Shown one piece after another: positions 26,542-34,699 of a DNA stretch of 64,000 bases (position 1 is its first letter; every line of letters begins with the position of its first letter). The stretch comes from an uncultured Glaciecola sp. (GTDB lineage Bacteria > Pseudomonadota > Gammaproteobacteria > Enterobacterales > Alteromonadaceae): the NCBI GenBank assembly GCA_905479945.1, contig CAJQOP010000007.1, forward strand, positions 39,965-103,964, written 5' to 3'. The notes under the pieces were generated by a model. The model was not told where the DNA came from. It saw only the letters and a program-made list of their open reading frames with translations, and ran no database searches. The translations under genes and the position numbers were made by a program.

Positions 26542-27918
26542 TCAATTCATTTTTTTATCTTTATTATGGATTTTTATATAAGCAAGTGCTAATCCTAAAC
26601 TTATCCAAATATTCATATTGGATAAAAGTTCTCGATTAAACATTATCAAAATACTCGCCACAACCGATGCAAATGCACTATAGCCAATCCATGCATTAGG
26701 GTCTTTACGAAAATAATTAATTTTATTTATTTTGTTAAGCTTCAACAAAACATTAGTAAAAAGTGCAAGCCACAAGCAAATGCCGATTATCCCATTTTCA
26801 ACCAATATTTTTATCAGTAGATTATGAATAAATGGCCACCTTTCACCGTCAGCTACATCTTGGATCTCTTTACTTATAAATCCCCATGCAGGAAGATAAT
26901 CTGCTGACTGGAAGCCCGTTTGACCTAAGCCCAACCCAAACCATATATTATTATCGAGCCACAACATAATCGCAGAAAAAACTCCCGCATATCTCGCTGC
27001 ATTTGAGCCATTATCTGCTGCATCTAATAGCGAAATAAAAATAGTTATAGCTGGAGTGAACAGTATTATAACGACAAACAAAATTAAAACAGGAATAGCG
27101 TAAATAAACTTTGATATATTTAGATATCCAAATTTGAACAACATGAAGATCAAAAAAGCTAGTAGAAAAAATGCTACATATCCAGTTCTTGAATATGATA
27201 AAAACAATACAATAGTCATAAAAACTATATGATAATATCGTTTTGTTTTTATCGAATATCCTATTACGAAAGGACACATCACTGCGATATACATACTCAA
27301 TAATGAAGGCTCTTGTGAAACCGAATGGATCCGACCCAACGCTGCCATTTTTTCTGGTATTCCGTCATGAAACAAAATACCACCTATGAAAGTGTGTAAA
27401 AGACCAAAAACGCCACCGAGGAAATAAGAAATCCCCTGAAAAATACCAAAACCTACTACAAACCCCATGATGATTACAATGAACTTTGAAATATTGAAGA
27501 GCTGTCTATTTGAGTTTATACAATGGGCAATTGAATAAGAGATAAACAAACCTAATAATAATTGAAAAAATTGTTCAAAGAATCTAATAAGTCCAAATCT
27601 CCCCATATAAGAAGCATTTCTAATTGAACTAAAATTCAACGAGAGCGATATCAAACTAAAAACTAAGATTAATAACATTATGATAAGAACTGCTCTGTCG
27701 AAAATCAAAATACGGCCTTGACGTGCCATATTAATAGAAACTAGAGTTACCAAACCCAATAACGGGTAGAAAGAACCTTCACTAGAAATGCTACCCAAAA
27801 AATATAATGGTAAAGCATTAAAGGGTAGCATTAGCAAAGCTAAAAAAAACAGGCGGTTCATGGTAACAATATCCCGCATTTGGTCTATCCTAGTATCATT
27901 TTGAAGCCAATACTTCAT
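26542..27918 (-). CDS. wzy: O-antigen/polysaccharide polymerase (Wzy-like)
   Basis: 458 residues with about 11-12 transmembrane helices and one large periplasmic loop (roughly residues 310-380, including GLGLGQTGFQSADYLPAWGFI...WPFIHNLLIKILVENGIIG). FxHNxxLxxxxExGIxG is the Wzy_C/WaaL family signature. It would polymerise undecaprenyl-linked repeat units in the periplasm. Wzx, Wzz and a Wza-like protein are in the same locus. Wzy and WaaL ligases share this signature; the context favours Wzy. The ATG overlaps the preceding DUF115 gene by 23 bases; ATG 27861 is an alternative. Confidence 0.82.
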   Translation of the reverse strand: MKYWLQNDTRIDQMRDIVTMNRLFFLALLMLPFNALPLYFLGSISSEGSFYPLLGLVTLVSINMARQGRILIFDRAVLIIMLLILVFSLISLSLNFSSIRNASYMGRFGLIRFFEQFFQLLLGLFISYSIAHCINSNRQLFNISKFIVIIMGFVVGFGIFQGISYFLGGVFGLLHTFIGGILFHDGIPEKMAALGRIHSVSQEPSLLSMYIAVMCPFVIGYSIKTKRYYHIVFMTIVLFLSYSRTGYVAFFLLAFLIFMLFKFGYLNISKFIYAIPVLILFVVIILFTPAITIFISLLDAADNGSNAARYAGVFSAIMLWLDNNIWFGLGLGQTGFQSADYLPAWGFISKEIQDVADGERWPFIHNLLIKILVENGIIGICLWLALFTNVLLKLNKINKINYFRKDPNAWIGYSAFASVVASILIMFNRELLSNMNIWISLGLALAYIKIHNKDKKMN

Positions 27919-28690
27919 CTAATAGTGCTCTTTCAAAGATGTTCAACTGACCACCTCTGGTTGCATTGTAAATCGAGATACCATGTTTGTCACAATAGTC
28001 CTTTGCTGATTGATAAGCGATTTCCATATCTTGTATCGGTGCAGGAAGAACGCTTTCTCCTGGTTTTCTATAATTTTTAATAAAGTGAGTCTGTTGCTCT
28101 CCTTGTTTAATTGCATTCCCAGCCTTAACATTTATTCCTTCACCCGGATAGTTATGATCACAGCCAATAATATAAATAGGGTCAAGACCAAGGTGAACCG
28201 CTAGTTGTATATTCTCGAAGGTAACTGTTTGTCCACTAACAGCTTTATCCGCTAAATTTCCAGAGAATCGTGAAAAGGGCGTCAAATGCACAGCTTTCCA
28301 ATACTTAATATTCTTTGCTGAGGTTTTGGATAAATATGTTGGAATATGCACCTGAGGAAAGAGTTCGACAACTATATTTTTTATTTTTTCCCATACCAGA
28401 GGATCGGCAACAGTATAAAAGTCAGGCCGCCAAGTTGTCTCAGGAAAAGCTAAATACACTTTGTTCGATGCGATAGAAATATCATCTTTTATCGCCTCTA
28501 AATCTGACATTATAAGACTAGGACCGTTCCCAATGACAAAGCCACGTTGCCCCTTATACTTGCCTTTTAATTCAATCCAATATTCTTCGTCTTCAGCACT
28601 AAATCTCCTCGCTTCTTTTTGTACTTTATAAATTTTCTTAACCAGTGCAACAGGATGTTTTAAGTTTCTGAATATTTTTTTAATTAGCAT
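27896..28690 (-). CDS. DUF115 / MptE-like protein, possible CMP-sugar glycosyltransferase
   Basis: 264 residues from ATG 28690, 13 bases after the preceding stop; a frame to 28747 would overlap that gene by 44 bases. A basic N-terminal helix (LIKKIFRNLKHPVALVKKIYKVQKEARRF) is followed by YKGQRGFVIGNGPSLIMSDLEAIKDDISIASNKVYLAFPETTWRPDFYTVAD, the GNGPSL region of the DUF115/6-hydroxymethylpterin-pyrophosphokinase-like family, and later IYIIGCDHNYPGEG. DUF115 domains occur in flagellin glycosylation factors (Maf) that use CMP-nonulosonates. In this locus, which is short of glycosyltransferases and has its own cytidylyltransferase, I infer that it transfers the CMP-activated sugar. No direct proof in the sequence. 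Confidence 0.72.
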   Translation of the reverse strand: MLIKKIFRNLKHPVALVKKIYKVQKEARRFSAEDEEYWIELKGKYKGQRGFVIGNGPSLIMSDLEAIKDDISIASNKVYLAFPETTWRPDFYTVADPLVWEKIKNIVVELFPQVHIPTYLSKTSAKNIKYWKAVHLTPFSRFSGNLADKAVSGQTVTFENIQLAVHLGLDPIYIIGCDHNYPGEGINVKAGNAIKQGEQQTHFIKNYRKPGESVLPAPIQDMEIAYQSAKDYCDKHGISIYNATRGGQLNIFERALLDEVLASK

Positions 28691-28703
28691 ATTACCAAGT
28701 ACT

Positions 28704-29489
28704 CTATAATTTTTTAGGGAGGAAAGTAAACCCATCAAATCGATCAAACTTTACATTAACAGGCACATTCAACTTATATGATTCACAACTTGTGCACCCC
28801 CCAGTTGCAACAACTTGCCCTCCTTTTAGTTTGACTCCATATTTGACAGCTAGCTTAAAAAAACATTCTAAAGCCCGCTCATGGTCGGGTATAACATTAT
28901 CTGTGTTACCTTTGGTTAATAAAGTTTTCCCCTGAGTTACCTCTATTGATAATGCTTTTAAAGCGGTAAAATCAGAGAAGGGTATATAATCACCAAACAC
29001 TAGCGCACCAGTTCCGCATAGGTCTGCAATTAATAGCTTCAATCCTCCAGCTTTAATATCCGAGAAGCATGCACTTGGCATTTCTATGGCCGGAGCAACC
29101 TCAGTAATAAGCTCACTTAAATCCATCTGAGAATCTGTTGTTAACTTTTCAACATTTGGAGATAGCTTAAAAAGCAATTCAGCTTCTCCTTTTATTTCCA
29201 ACAATCCGTTTAGAATCACTTCATCTTTGTAATTATAGAATTTTTCCACAAACATAGGTCCAAAGTAAGGCTCATCACAACCAAATACCGTTATGGTCTT
29301 AGCATTAGTGCCACCGAGCTTCCAACCTGAAATTTCTCTTGCTAAGTTAGAAATAACTTGGCTTTGTATTGCATAAGCTTCATCGATAGACGCCGGAAGT
29401 AAATTAGGCTTATGGAGTATTTGACTAGTAACATTTTCTCGTAATTCTCCATACCAATTAGCTTTTTGTTTAACACTTATTTGAGTCAA
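28704..29489 (-). CDS. 2-keto-4-pentenoate hydratase-like protein (FAH fold)
   Basis: 261 residues of the MhpD/HpcG group: DEAYAIQSQVISNLAREISGWKLGGTNA, FGPMFVEKF, IKGEAELLFKL, EVAPAIEMPSACF (metal-binding Glu residues), and LKGGQVVATGGCTSC near the end. Relatives add water to, or decarboxylate, 2-oxo-acids in aromatic breakdown. No such pathway lies here, so it was probably recruited to handle a 2-oxo-acid sugar. Start is TTG 29489, seven bases after AAGG. Sits between the DUF115 gene and a D-2-hydroxyacid dehydrogenase with short gaps. Confidence 0.8.
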   Translation of the reverse strand: MTQISVKQKANWYGELRENVTSQILHKPNLLPASIDEAYAIQSQVISNLAREISGWKLGGTNAKTITVFGCDEPYFGPMFVEKFYNYKDEVILNGLLEIKGEAELLFKLSPNVEKLTTDSQMDLSELITEVAPAIEMPSACFSDIKAGGLKLLIADLCGTGALVFGDYIPFSDFTALKALSIEVTQGKTLLTKGNTDNVIPDHERALECFFKLAVKYGVKLKGGQVVATGGCTSCESYKLNVPVNVKFDRFDGFTFLPKKL

Positions 29490-29524
29490 TGATGAGCCTT
29501 ATTATTTGAGCAGTTCTTTAAGAT

Positions 29525-30478
29525 TTATTTGAATAATGCATAATCAGAAGCGTTTTTATAACTCAATAGGCCCGTTATTGCGGCTCTTCCCATAGAAAGA
29601 ATCGCTTCTTCCGAACTCCCCCCAATATGTGTAGTTATTAGAGTTTTAGGATGATTAATCAACAAATCACTAACAGGGGGCTCTATTTCCAATACGTCAA
29701 ATCCAACAGCCATAAGTTTTCCACTTTCTAAAGATTGTAGAACAGCAGTTTCATCTATAATGCCGCCGCGCGCAGTATTTATAAGGTAACTACTATCTTT
29801 CATTATTGATAGCTCATTTGCACCAATCAAGTGATGTGTTTCTAGGTTACCAGGCACATGGACACTAATTAAGTCTGCTGTTTCAAACATCTCATTCTTA
29901 CTTACGAACTTAACGCCTGCCAGTGAACACTCATCTGATTTATCGACTTTGTCGTATACTAAAACATCGCATCCAAACGCCTTGGCTAAAGCAGCTACTT
30001 TAGTGCCGACATGACCATAGCCTAAAACACCAAAAACTAAGGACGATAATTGCTTACCAGTAACTTGTTTCCATTCTAATGTTTTCGCAAGTTCTGCGGA
30101 CTGCATGGTATTGCGGACTATTGACAAAGCAAGGTTCAACGTCAACTCGCTAACCGCAGTAGAGTTTACACCGGGGGTCCAACCCATTTTTACATTATTA
30201 CGATCCATTGCCTCAAAATCTATCTTGTCTAAGCCGACTCCATATTTGCCGATAAACGACAGTTTTGGTAACCGAGAAAGAATGCCTTCATCAATATATT
30301 CGAGCGCAATAATAGCCCCTTCACAATCCTGCAAAAATTCAACCAAATCATCACCGTTAAGAGACCTTCCTGAATCATTGAACTTCACATTACTGAATTC
30401 AGAAAGTAGCTCTATTCTTAATGCTTCGTTGTTAGAGAAAGACCTCGAACAAACGCCAATTCTCGTTGTACTAATCAT
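29525..30478 (-). CDS. D-isomer-specific 2-hydroxyacid dehydrogenase
   Basis: 317 residues. FIGKYGVGLDKIDFEAMDRNNVKMGWTPGVNSTAVSELTLNL starts the family fold. FGVLGYGHVGTKVAALAKAFGCDVLVYD is the NAD site. The catalytic triad appears as Arg in INTARGGIIDE, Glu in LEIEPPVSD and His in TTHIGGSSEEA. Interconverts a 2-oxo-acid and a D-2-hydroxyacid. It resembles SerA-like enzymes but lacks the ACT regulatory domain. Together with the FAH-fold hydratase it points to a 2-oxo-acid intermediate in this cassette. True substrate unknown. Confidence 0.87.
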   Translation of the reverse strand: MISTTRIGVCSRSFSNNEALRIELLSEFSNVKFNDSGRSLNGDDLVEFLQDCEGAIIALEYIDEGILSRLPKLSFIGKYGVGLDKIDFEAMDRNNVKMGWTPGVNSTAVSELTLNLALSIVRNTMQSAELAKTLEWKQVTGKQLSSLVFGVLGYGHVGTKVAALAKAFGCDVLVYDKVDKSDECSLAGVKFVSKNEMFETADLISVHVPGNLETHHLIGANELSIMKDSSYLINTARGGIIDETAVLQSLESGKLMAVGFDVLEIEPPVSDLLINHPKTLITTHIGGSSEEAILSMGRAAITGLLSYKNASDYALFK

Positions 30479-30542
30479 AGTTTTTCCATTTTAAAAATTA
30501 TCGAGACCCAAAATTTGGTCTAGCTCAACCTTGTTAATATCG

Positions 30543-31274
30543 TTATAGTTTCGACTCAGGCTCCCAATATGCAGTTGAATCTACTTTGTTTGTTCTTAAC
30601 TGTTGTCCTAACAAAATCATTTCACACATTTTAAAATCTTCTGCGTTGCTAATTTTAATTCCTGAAATTGGGGCTATGTCGTGAAGCAATCGATTTTTAC
30701 CGATGTATGCATAGCCTTTTTCACGATAGTTTTGCATGAAAGACTTCGCATCCCATATAGTTACCGCCCAGTTTAGAATTTTTACTTTGGGGTTTTCTTG
30801 AGTTGGTCTTAATTGTTCTTCTGGATCTATATTAACTGCAACACCACCACAAAAAGTTTGCATTTGTGTGGATTCACATGTGATTAATGTATCACAGTCA
30901 CTGTTTCTGAACGCTAAAATAGCAGCCTCGATTTGCTCAGTGCTAACCAAAGGACATACTGGATTAATCATCACCAATGTATCTGGTTCTATTTTCTCGA
31001 TAAAATCAGCAGTAAACTGATCCCCCGTAGCTGTATCCGATGCTAAAATTGGATCACGTTTAAAACCATGAACCCCCATAGATTCGGCTAGCTCAAGCAT
31101 GTTAGTGGAATCGGAGTTCACATAAACTGACTCTATACTAACTGCATTTTTTGCTGCCAAAATTGAATATGATAGCAGTGGCATGCCAGCTATCAAGCGA
31201 AGGTTTTTTGCTTTTACTCTTTTGCTACCAGCCCGCGCTGGAATTTGAGCAACGACCTTGCCTAGCTCTCTCAT
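30543..31274 (-). CDS. Cytidylyltransferase of the CMP-sialate/KDO synthetase family
   Basis: 243 residues with the family start VVAQIPARAGSKRVKAKNLRLIAGMPLLSYSI (IPARxGSKxxxxKN), VYVNSDS, and MINPVCPLVSTEQIEAAI. It should activate an ulosonic-acid-like sugar with CTP to a CMP-sugar. There is no N-terminal or C-terminal fusion domain. No NeuB, PseI or KdsA homologue occurs in the window, so the sugar acid it activates is likely made by the neighbouring unusual enzymes or comes from elsewhere. Overlaps the dehydroquinate-synthase-like gene by four bases. Confidence 0.85.
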   Translation of the reverse strand: MRELGKVVAQIPARAGSKRVKAKNLRLIAGMPLLSYSILAAKNAVSIESVYVNSDSTNMLELAESMGVHGFKRDPILASDTATGDQFTADFIEKIEPDTLVMINPVCPLVSTEQIEAAILAFRNSDCDTLITCESTQMQTFCGGVAVNIDPEEQLRPTQENPKVKILNWAVTIWDAKSFMQNYREKGYAYIGKNRLLHDIAPISGIKISNAEDFKMCEMILLGQQLRTNKVDSTAYWEPESKL

Positions 31275-32344
31275 AAATCCGCCTCATAAAGTTTGTTTTC
31301 GAAAAACTTCACTACTAGCCTTTGAATATCATCATCTCTGCGCAGGGTTGCCTTAAACATATCTCCCAAACCTTTACTTAAAATGACTTTAATATCATTG
31401 CCAACATTCTTCTTATCTTTTGAAAGTGCATCAAAGTAATCTTTAATGTTTACTTCTGGTAGTTGAGTATTTCGCCAAACCTCTTTCAATATTATCCGGA
31501 CCTGATTTCTGAGCTCAATACTTATCAATCCTTCATGGGCTGAAATAACGTTTGCCAAGTCCATGCCGTAAGCAACAGCAATACCGTGAGGAATTTCGTA
31601 ATTTGTAACACCTTCTAATGCATGCCCAAAAGAGTGACCGTAGTTAAATATGTTCCTTGGCCCATTATCAAACTCATCAATTTCAATCATTTTTCTTTTG
31701 ATGCCCAAGCTACGGTTTACGAGCGTCAATAGGACATCATCATCTGTGTACGCTGCAACGATTTCTTTATGAAGCTTGGGTAAATTGCTTTCGCCCTCTA
31801 CAAAGAAATAATGAAGCATTTCCCCTAACCCTGACGATTTTTCTTTTTCGGTAATTGTTGTCCAAAAAGCAAAATCTATATAAATTTGAGATGGTGGATA
31901 AAAACCACCTAATTGATTTTTGTATTCTCCACAATTAACCGAAGTTTTACTGCCTATACAGCTATCACATTGTGTAAGTAGATTTGTAGGAAAAAATAAC
32001 CACTCTACACCTCGAAATAATATAGAAGAAGCGAACGCTGTAATGTCTTGAACTACTCCTCCACCAATGGCAATTAATCTATTTGGCTTTGAGAAACCAT
32101 GTTCAATAATTTGGGTGATCAGTTTTCCTATTTGATCATAAGATTTAGCTTGTTCACTAGCTATTACTTGAAAGACTTTGTTTTCATTAATCAACTGCCG
32201 TAAATTTGGGTATAGACTAAATACATTACTGTCAATAATTAATATGTCGCCTTTTTTTATTTCACGTACTAAAGCCGTTTCGTAACTTTCAAAAGATACC
32301 CTATATTCTCTAAATATAGATTTCACTGTGAAATTTTCAAACAT
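31271..32344 (-). CDS. Divergent 3-dehydroquinate synthase-like (sugar phosphate cyclase) protein
   Basis: 357 residues from ATG 32344, which overlaps the SDR stop by 8 bases; the GTG-led longer frame is unlikely. It keeps the cyclase frame: IAIGGGVVQDITAFASSILFRGVEW (residues 92-115), PTNLLTQCDSCIGSKTSVN, GGFYPPSQ, and the zinc ligands E175 (GLGEMLHY), His 237/241 (YGHSFGHALEG) and H253 (PHGIAVAYGMD). It differs from AroB: GGGVVQD in place of GGGVVGD and SKTSVN in place of GKTGVN. Family members cyclise DAHP or sedoheptulose-7-phosphate. I infer a secondary sugar-phosphate cyclase; a housekeeping AroB in a sugar cassette is improbable. Confidence 0.8.
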   Translation of the reverse strand: MFENFTVKSIFREYRVSFESYETALVREIKKGDILIIDSNVFSLYPNLRQLINENKVFQVIASEQAKSYDQIGKLITQIIEHGFSKPNRLIAIGGGVVQDITAFASSILFRGVEWLFFPTNLLTQCDSCIGSKTSVNCGEYKNQLGGFYPPSQIYIDFAFWTTITEKEKSSGLGEMLHYFFVEGESNLPKLHKEIVAAYTDDDVLLTLVNRSLGIKRKMIEIDEFDNGPRNIFNYGHSFGHALEGVTNYEIPHGIAVAYGMDLANVISAHEGLISIELRNQVRIILKEVWRNTQLPEVNIKDYFDALSKDKKNVGNDIKVILSKGLGDMFKATLRRDDDIQRLVVKFFENKLYEADL

Positions 32345-33080
32345 TTGTAAACCCACCATCTACGACTATATTTCTGCCAGTCAAGTACGTATTCATGTCG
32401 CTAGTCAAAAAAATAACGTGACTAGCAATTTCTTCTGGCTTTGCAAGCCTTCCTAAAGGAATATTTTCACACAATTGTGAAATCTCTTTTTCAGTAAGGC
32501 TTGCATAAGTAAGGTCAGTACCCACGAAACCTGGTGATAATGTATTCACCAAAATATTGAACGGAGCAAGATCTGTAGCAAGCCCTCTGGTCATTCCAGC
32601 AAGTCCTGATTTAGAAGAAATATATGAAATACGTCCTGCTCGAGTTACCTTACTCCAAATCGAAGCGATATTGAGAATTTTCCCACCGCTTTTCTTCATT
32701 ACGCTAGCCGCAGCCTGACAGAGCAAAAACGGGCTTTTAAGATTTACGGCGTAAATATTGTCAAAATCCTCTATTGCAATATCGGCTATCGAATTAATTT
32801 TATTAATACCCGCATTGTTTACCAATACATCCAACCGACTCATTTTCGAAATAAAATCGACAAAACGAACAACTGATTTCTGGTCAGAGCAATCTAATGT
32901 AAAATATGTTGGATTTTTCTGCGCAGGCTCAATTATCGTGCTTTCTGAACGCCCGGTAATAATAACTTTGGCGCCCAGCGATAAGTAAAGGTCAACTATT
33001 GCTTTTCCTATACCTCTAGTTCCGCCAGTAACGATGACAACTTTTCCATGAAAACTTAAGGAATGTTTCGCTTTATTCAT
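32337..33080 (-). CDS. Short-chain dehydrogenase/reductase (SDR)
   Basis: 247 residues, classical SDR: VTGGTRGIGKAIVDLYL (cofactor site, residues 18-34), DVLVNNAGIN near 84, and the catalytic Ser140, Tyr153 and Lys157 (IASIWS...YISSK). It ends with GRNIVVDGGFTNV as in FabG-like oxidoreductases. Would reduce or oxidise a keto/hydroxyl group with NAD(P)H. Packed between the SIS gene (2-base gap) and the cyclase-like gene (8-base overlap), so it probably acts on the same intermediate. Confidence 0.88.
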   Translation of the reverse strand: MNKAKHSLSFHGKVVIVTGGTRGIGKAIVDLYLSLGAKVIITGRSESTIIEPAQKNPTYFTLDCSDQKSVVRFVDFISKMSRLDVLVNNAGINKINSIADIAIEDFDNIYAVNLKSPFLLCQAAASVMKKSGGKILNIASIWSKVTRAGRISYISSKSGLAGMTRGLATDLAPFNILVNTLSPGFVGTDLTYASLTEKEISQLCENIPLGRLAKPEEIASHVIFLTSDMNTYLTGRNIVVDGGFTNV

Positions 33081-33082
33081 AA

Positions 33083-33640
33083 TTAAGAAGTTTCGTATTC
33101 AGATTTTCCGATTACTGCATCTATCGCAGTACATAGCCAAATCATATGAATGCACTCGACTATATTATAAGCATGGCTATCAACCCAAAAATCAATATCG
33201 GCCAATTGTCGAAGGTCGTTATCGGGATTACGCCCCGTAAATGCAACAACTTTAAGACCCAGCTCTTTAGCTTTTTTAGCCGCATTTACTACACTAGGAG
33301 ATGTACCGCTGACACTTATTAAGACAACAACGTCACCCTCATCGAAGTAATGCTGAACTCCTTGAGCCATCCAATTTTCATAACCAAAATCATTTGCGAA
33401 GCAAGTTATCAAATCGGCTTCATTGAAGGTAACGCCTCTGACTTTTCCCTGTTTAGTAAAATCAACTGCACCGTGAGCAGCAATGGCAGCACTTGCACCA
33501 TTTCCCATGAACATCATTTTCTTCCCACGCGATTTTACATCAATTGCTAAGGTTTTAAGCTCTTCAATTTTCGGATATATCGACTTTTCGAATGCTAATT
33601 TTTGATATTCAGCAAAGTAGCTATCTAAAAAATTTTTCAT
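33083..33640 (-). CDS. SIS-domain phosphoheptose isomerase-like protein
   Basis: 185 residues of the GmhA type: MMFMGNGASAAIAAHGAVDFTKQGKVRGVTF, LITCFANDFGYENWMAQGVQHYFDEGDVVVLISVSGTSPSVVNAAKKAKELG, and DIDFWVDSHAYNIVECIHMIW (metal-binding His area in GmhA). GmhA converts sedoheptulose-7-phosphate to D-glycero-manno-heptose-7-phosphate. Because secondary sugar phosphate cyclases can also use sedoheptulose-7-phosphate, a shared C7 sugar substrate with the next-but-one gene is plausible. It could instead be a heptose or other ketose/aldose isomerase. Confidence 0.83.
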   Translation of the reverse strand: MKNFLDSYFAEYQKLAFEKSIYPKIEELKTLAIDVKSRGKKMMFMGNGASAAIAAHGAVDFTKQGKVRGVTFNEADLITCFANDFGYENWMAQGVQHYFDEGDVVVLISVSGTSPSVVNAAKKAKELGLKVVAFTGRNPDNDLRQLADIDFWVDSHAYNIVECIHMIWLCTAIDAVIGKSEYETS

Positions 33641-33641
33641 T

Positions 33642-34682
33642 TTAATTATCCTTTTTCACAGAAGTTAGTGTTGTTTTAAGATCTTTCGAATCTTGTCGTT
33701 CGTTTTCATATACTTTGTCAACTAATTTCATAACATTAAGAGCATCAGCAGAAGTACCAATTGTTACAGGCTCATCACTGATAATTGCATGCATAAAATG
33801 CCTAATCTCATTTTCCCATGATGAATCTACTTCAAAAACAAATTTTTCTTCATCATCCCATGTTGCAGCTGGAGCTTTCGATCTATTTTTCGCTATCGTT
33901 AGAATCTCTTCTCCATATGTACCCGATGAGGTTTTCAAACCATTCAATACCATATAGCCAGCGTCTAGAAAAACTTCTAAAGAAAACATATGACGCCATT
34001 GAGTCATAGTCGAATGCAAGGAGGCAGCAACACCAGTCTCAGAATTCTTGAATATTGCAAATACGTTGTCTTCAATACCATCAAGATGCCAATACAGGTT
34101 TGAAACAAAGGCATGCGCTTCATCAAATCCGCCAGCCATATGATTAAATAAATCTAGCATGTGAATGCCTTGGTCGATTAAAATCCCACCCCCGGCTAGT
34201 TCTTTGTTGACTCGCCAGGTATTAAAGTAACCTTCATCGACACTCTTTCCATAGCGACCACGCATCCACAAAACCTTGCCATATTTACCTGTATCTATTT
34301 CTTCTTTCATTTTAATCACTGCACCATGATGTCTATGATTAAAACCATACATAAGCTTTTTGGTCGTCTTTTCTTCAGCCGCAATGATTTGCTCCACCTC
34401 TAATGCAGTAAAAGCAGGAGGTTTTTCACAAAAAACATTTTTGCCTGCCTCAAGTCCTCTAATTACTAGATCTTTATTCATACTATTAACAGCGCAAATA
34501 AAAACTGTATCGATAGTTTGGTCGGCGAAAATTTCATCTTCTGAGTTTGCAATTGGATAGTTAGCATTCTCAATTTTAATAAAATCAAAAACGCTGCAAA
34601 TTTTGAATTCAGATAATTGCTCTATTGCTCGAGCTCTAATCTTTCCCATATGTCCAAAACCAATAATGGCAGTATTTATCAT
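33642..34682 (-). CDS. Gfo/Idh/MocA-family oxidoreductase
   Basis: 346 residues. N-terminal TAIIGFGHMGKIRARAIEQL and TVFICAVNSMNKDLVIRGLEAGKNVFCEKPPAFTALEVEQI give the Rossmann fold and EKP motif. LAGGGILIDQGIHMLDLFNHMAGG follows, with the conserved Asp and His of sugar dehydrogenases (D-x-x-x-H). Similar enzymes oxidise C3 of UDP- or scyllo-inositol-type sugars. Substrate unknown. Only one base separates it from the SIS gene. Second such enzyme in the locus; it is not closely similar to the one at 25.3 kb. Confidence 0.87.
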   Translation of the reverse strand: MINTAIIGFGHMGKIRARAIEQLSEFKICSVFDFIKIENANYPIANSEDEIFADQTIDTVFICAVNSMNKDLVIRGLEAGKNVFCEKPPAFTALEVEQIIAAEEKTTKKLMYGFNHRHHGAVIKMKEEIDTGKYGKVLWMRGRYGKSVDEGYFNTWRVNKELAGGGILIDQGIHMLDLFNHMAGGFDEAHAFVSNLYWHLDGIEDNVFAIFKNSETGVAASLHSTMTQWRHMFSLEVFLDAGYMVLNGLKTSSGTYGEEILTIAKNRSKAPAATWDDEEKFVFEVDSSWENEIRHFMHAIISDEPVTIGTSADALNVMKLVDKVYENERQDSKDLKTTLTSVKKDN

Positions 34683-34699
34683 TGTAAGTCTCTCAAATC

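Noticed and set aside
33642..34682. Possible NeuB/KDO-type synthase among the locus genes
   Set aside because: Checked all proteins of the cassette: this one and the one at 25.3 kb are Gfo/Idh/MocA oxidoreductases; no TIM-barrel SAF-domain NeuB pattern is seen.
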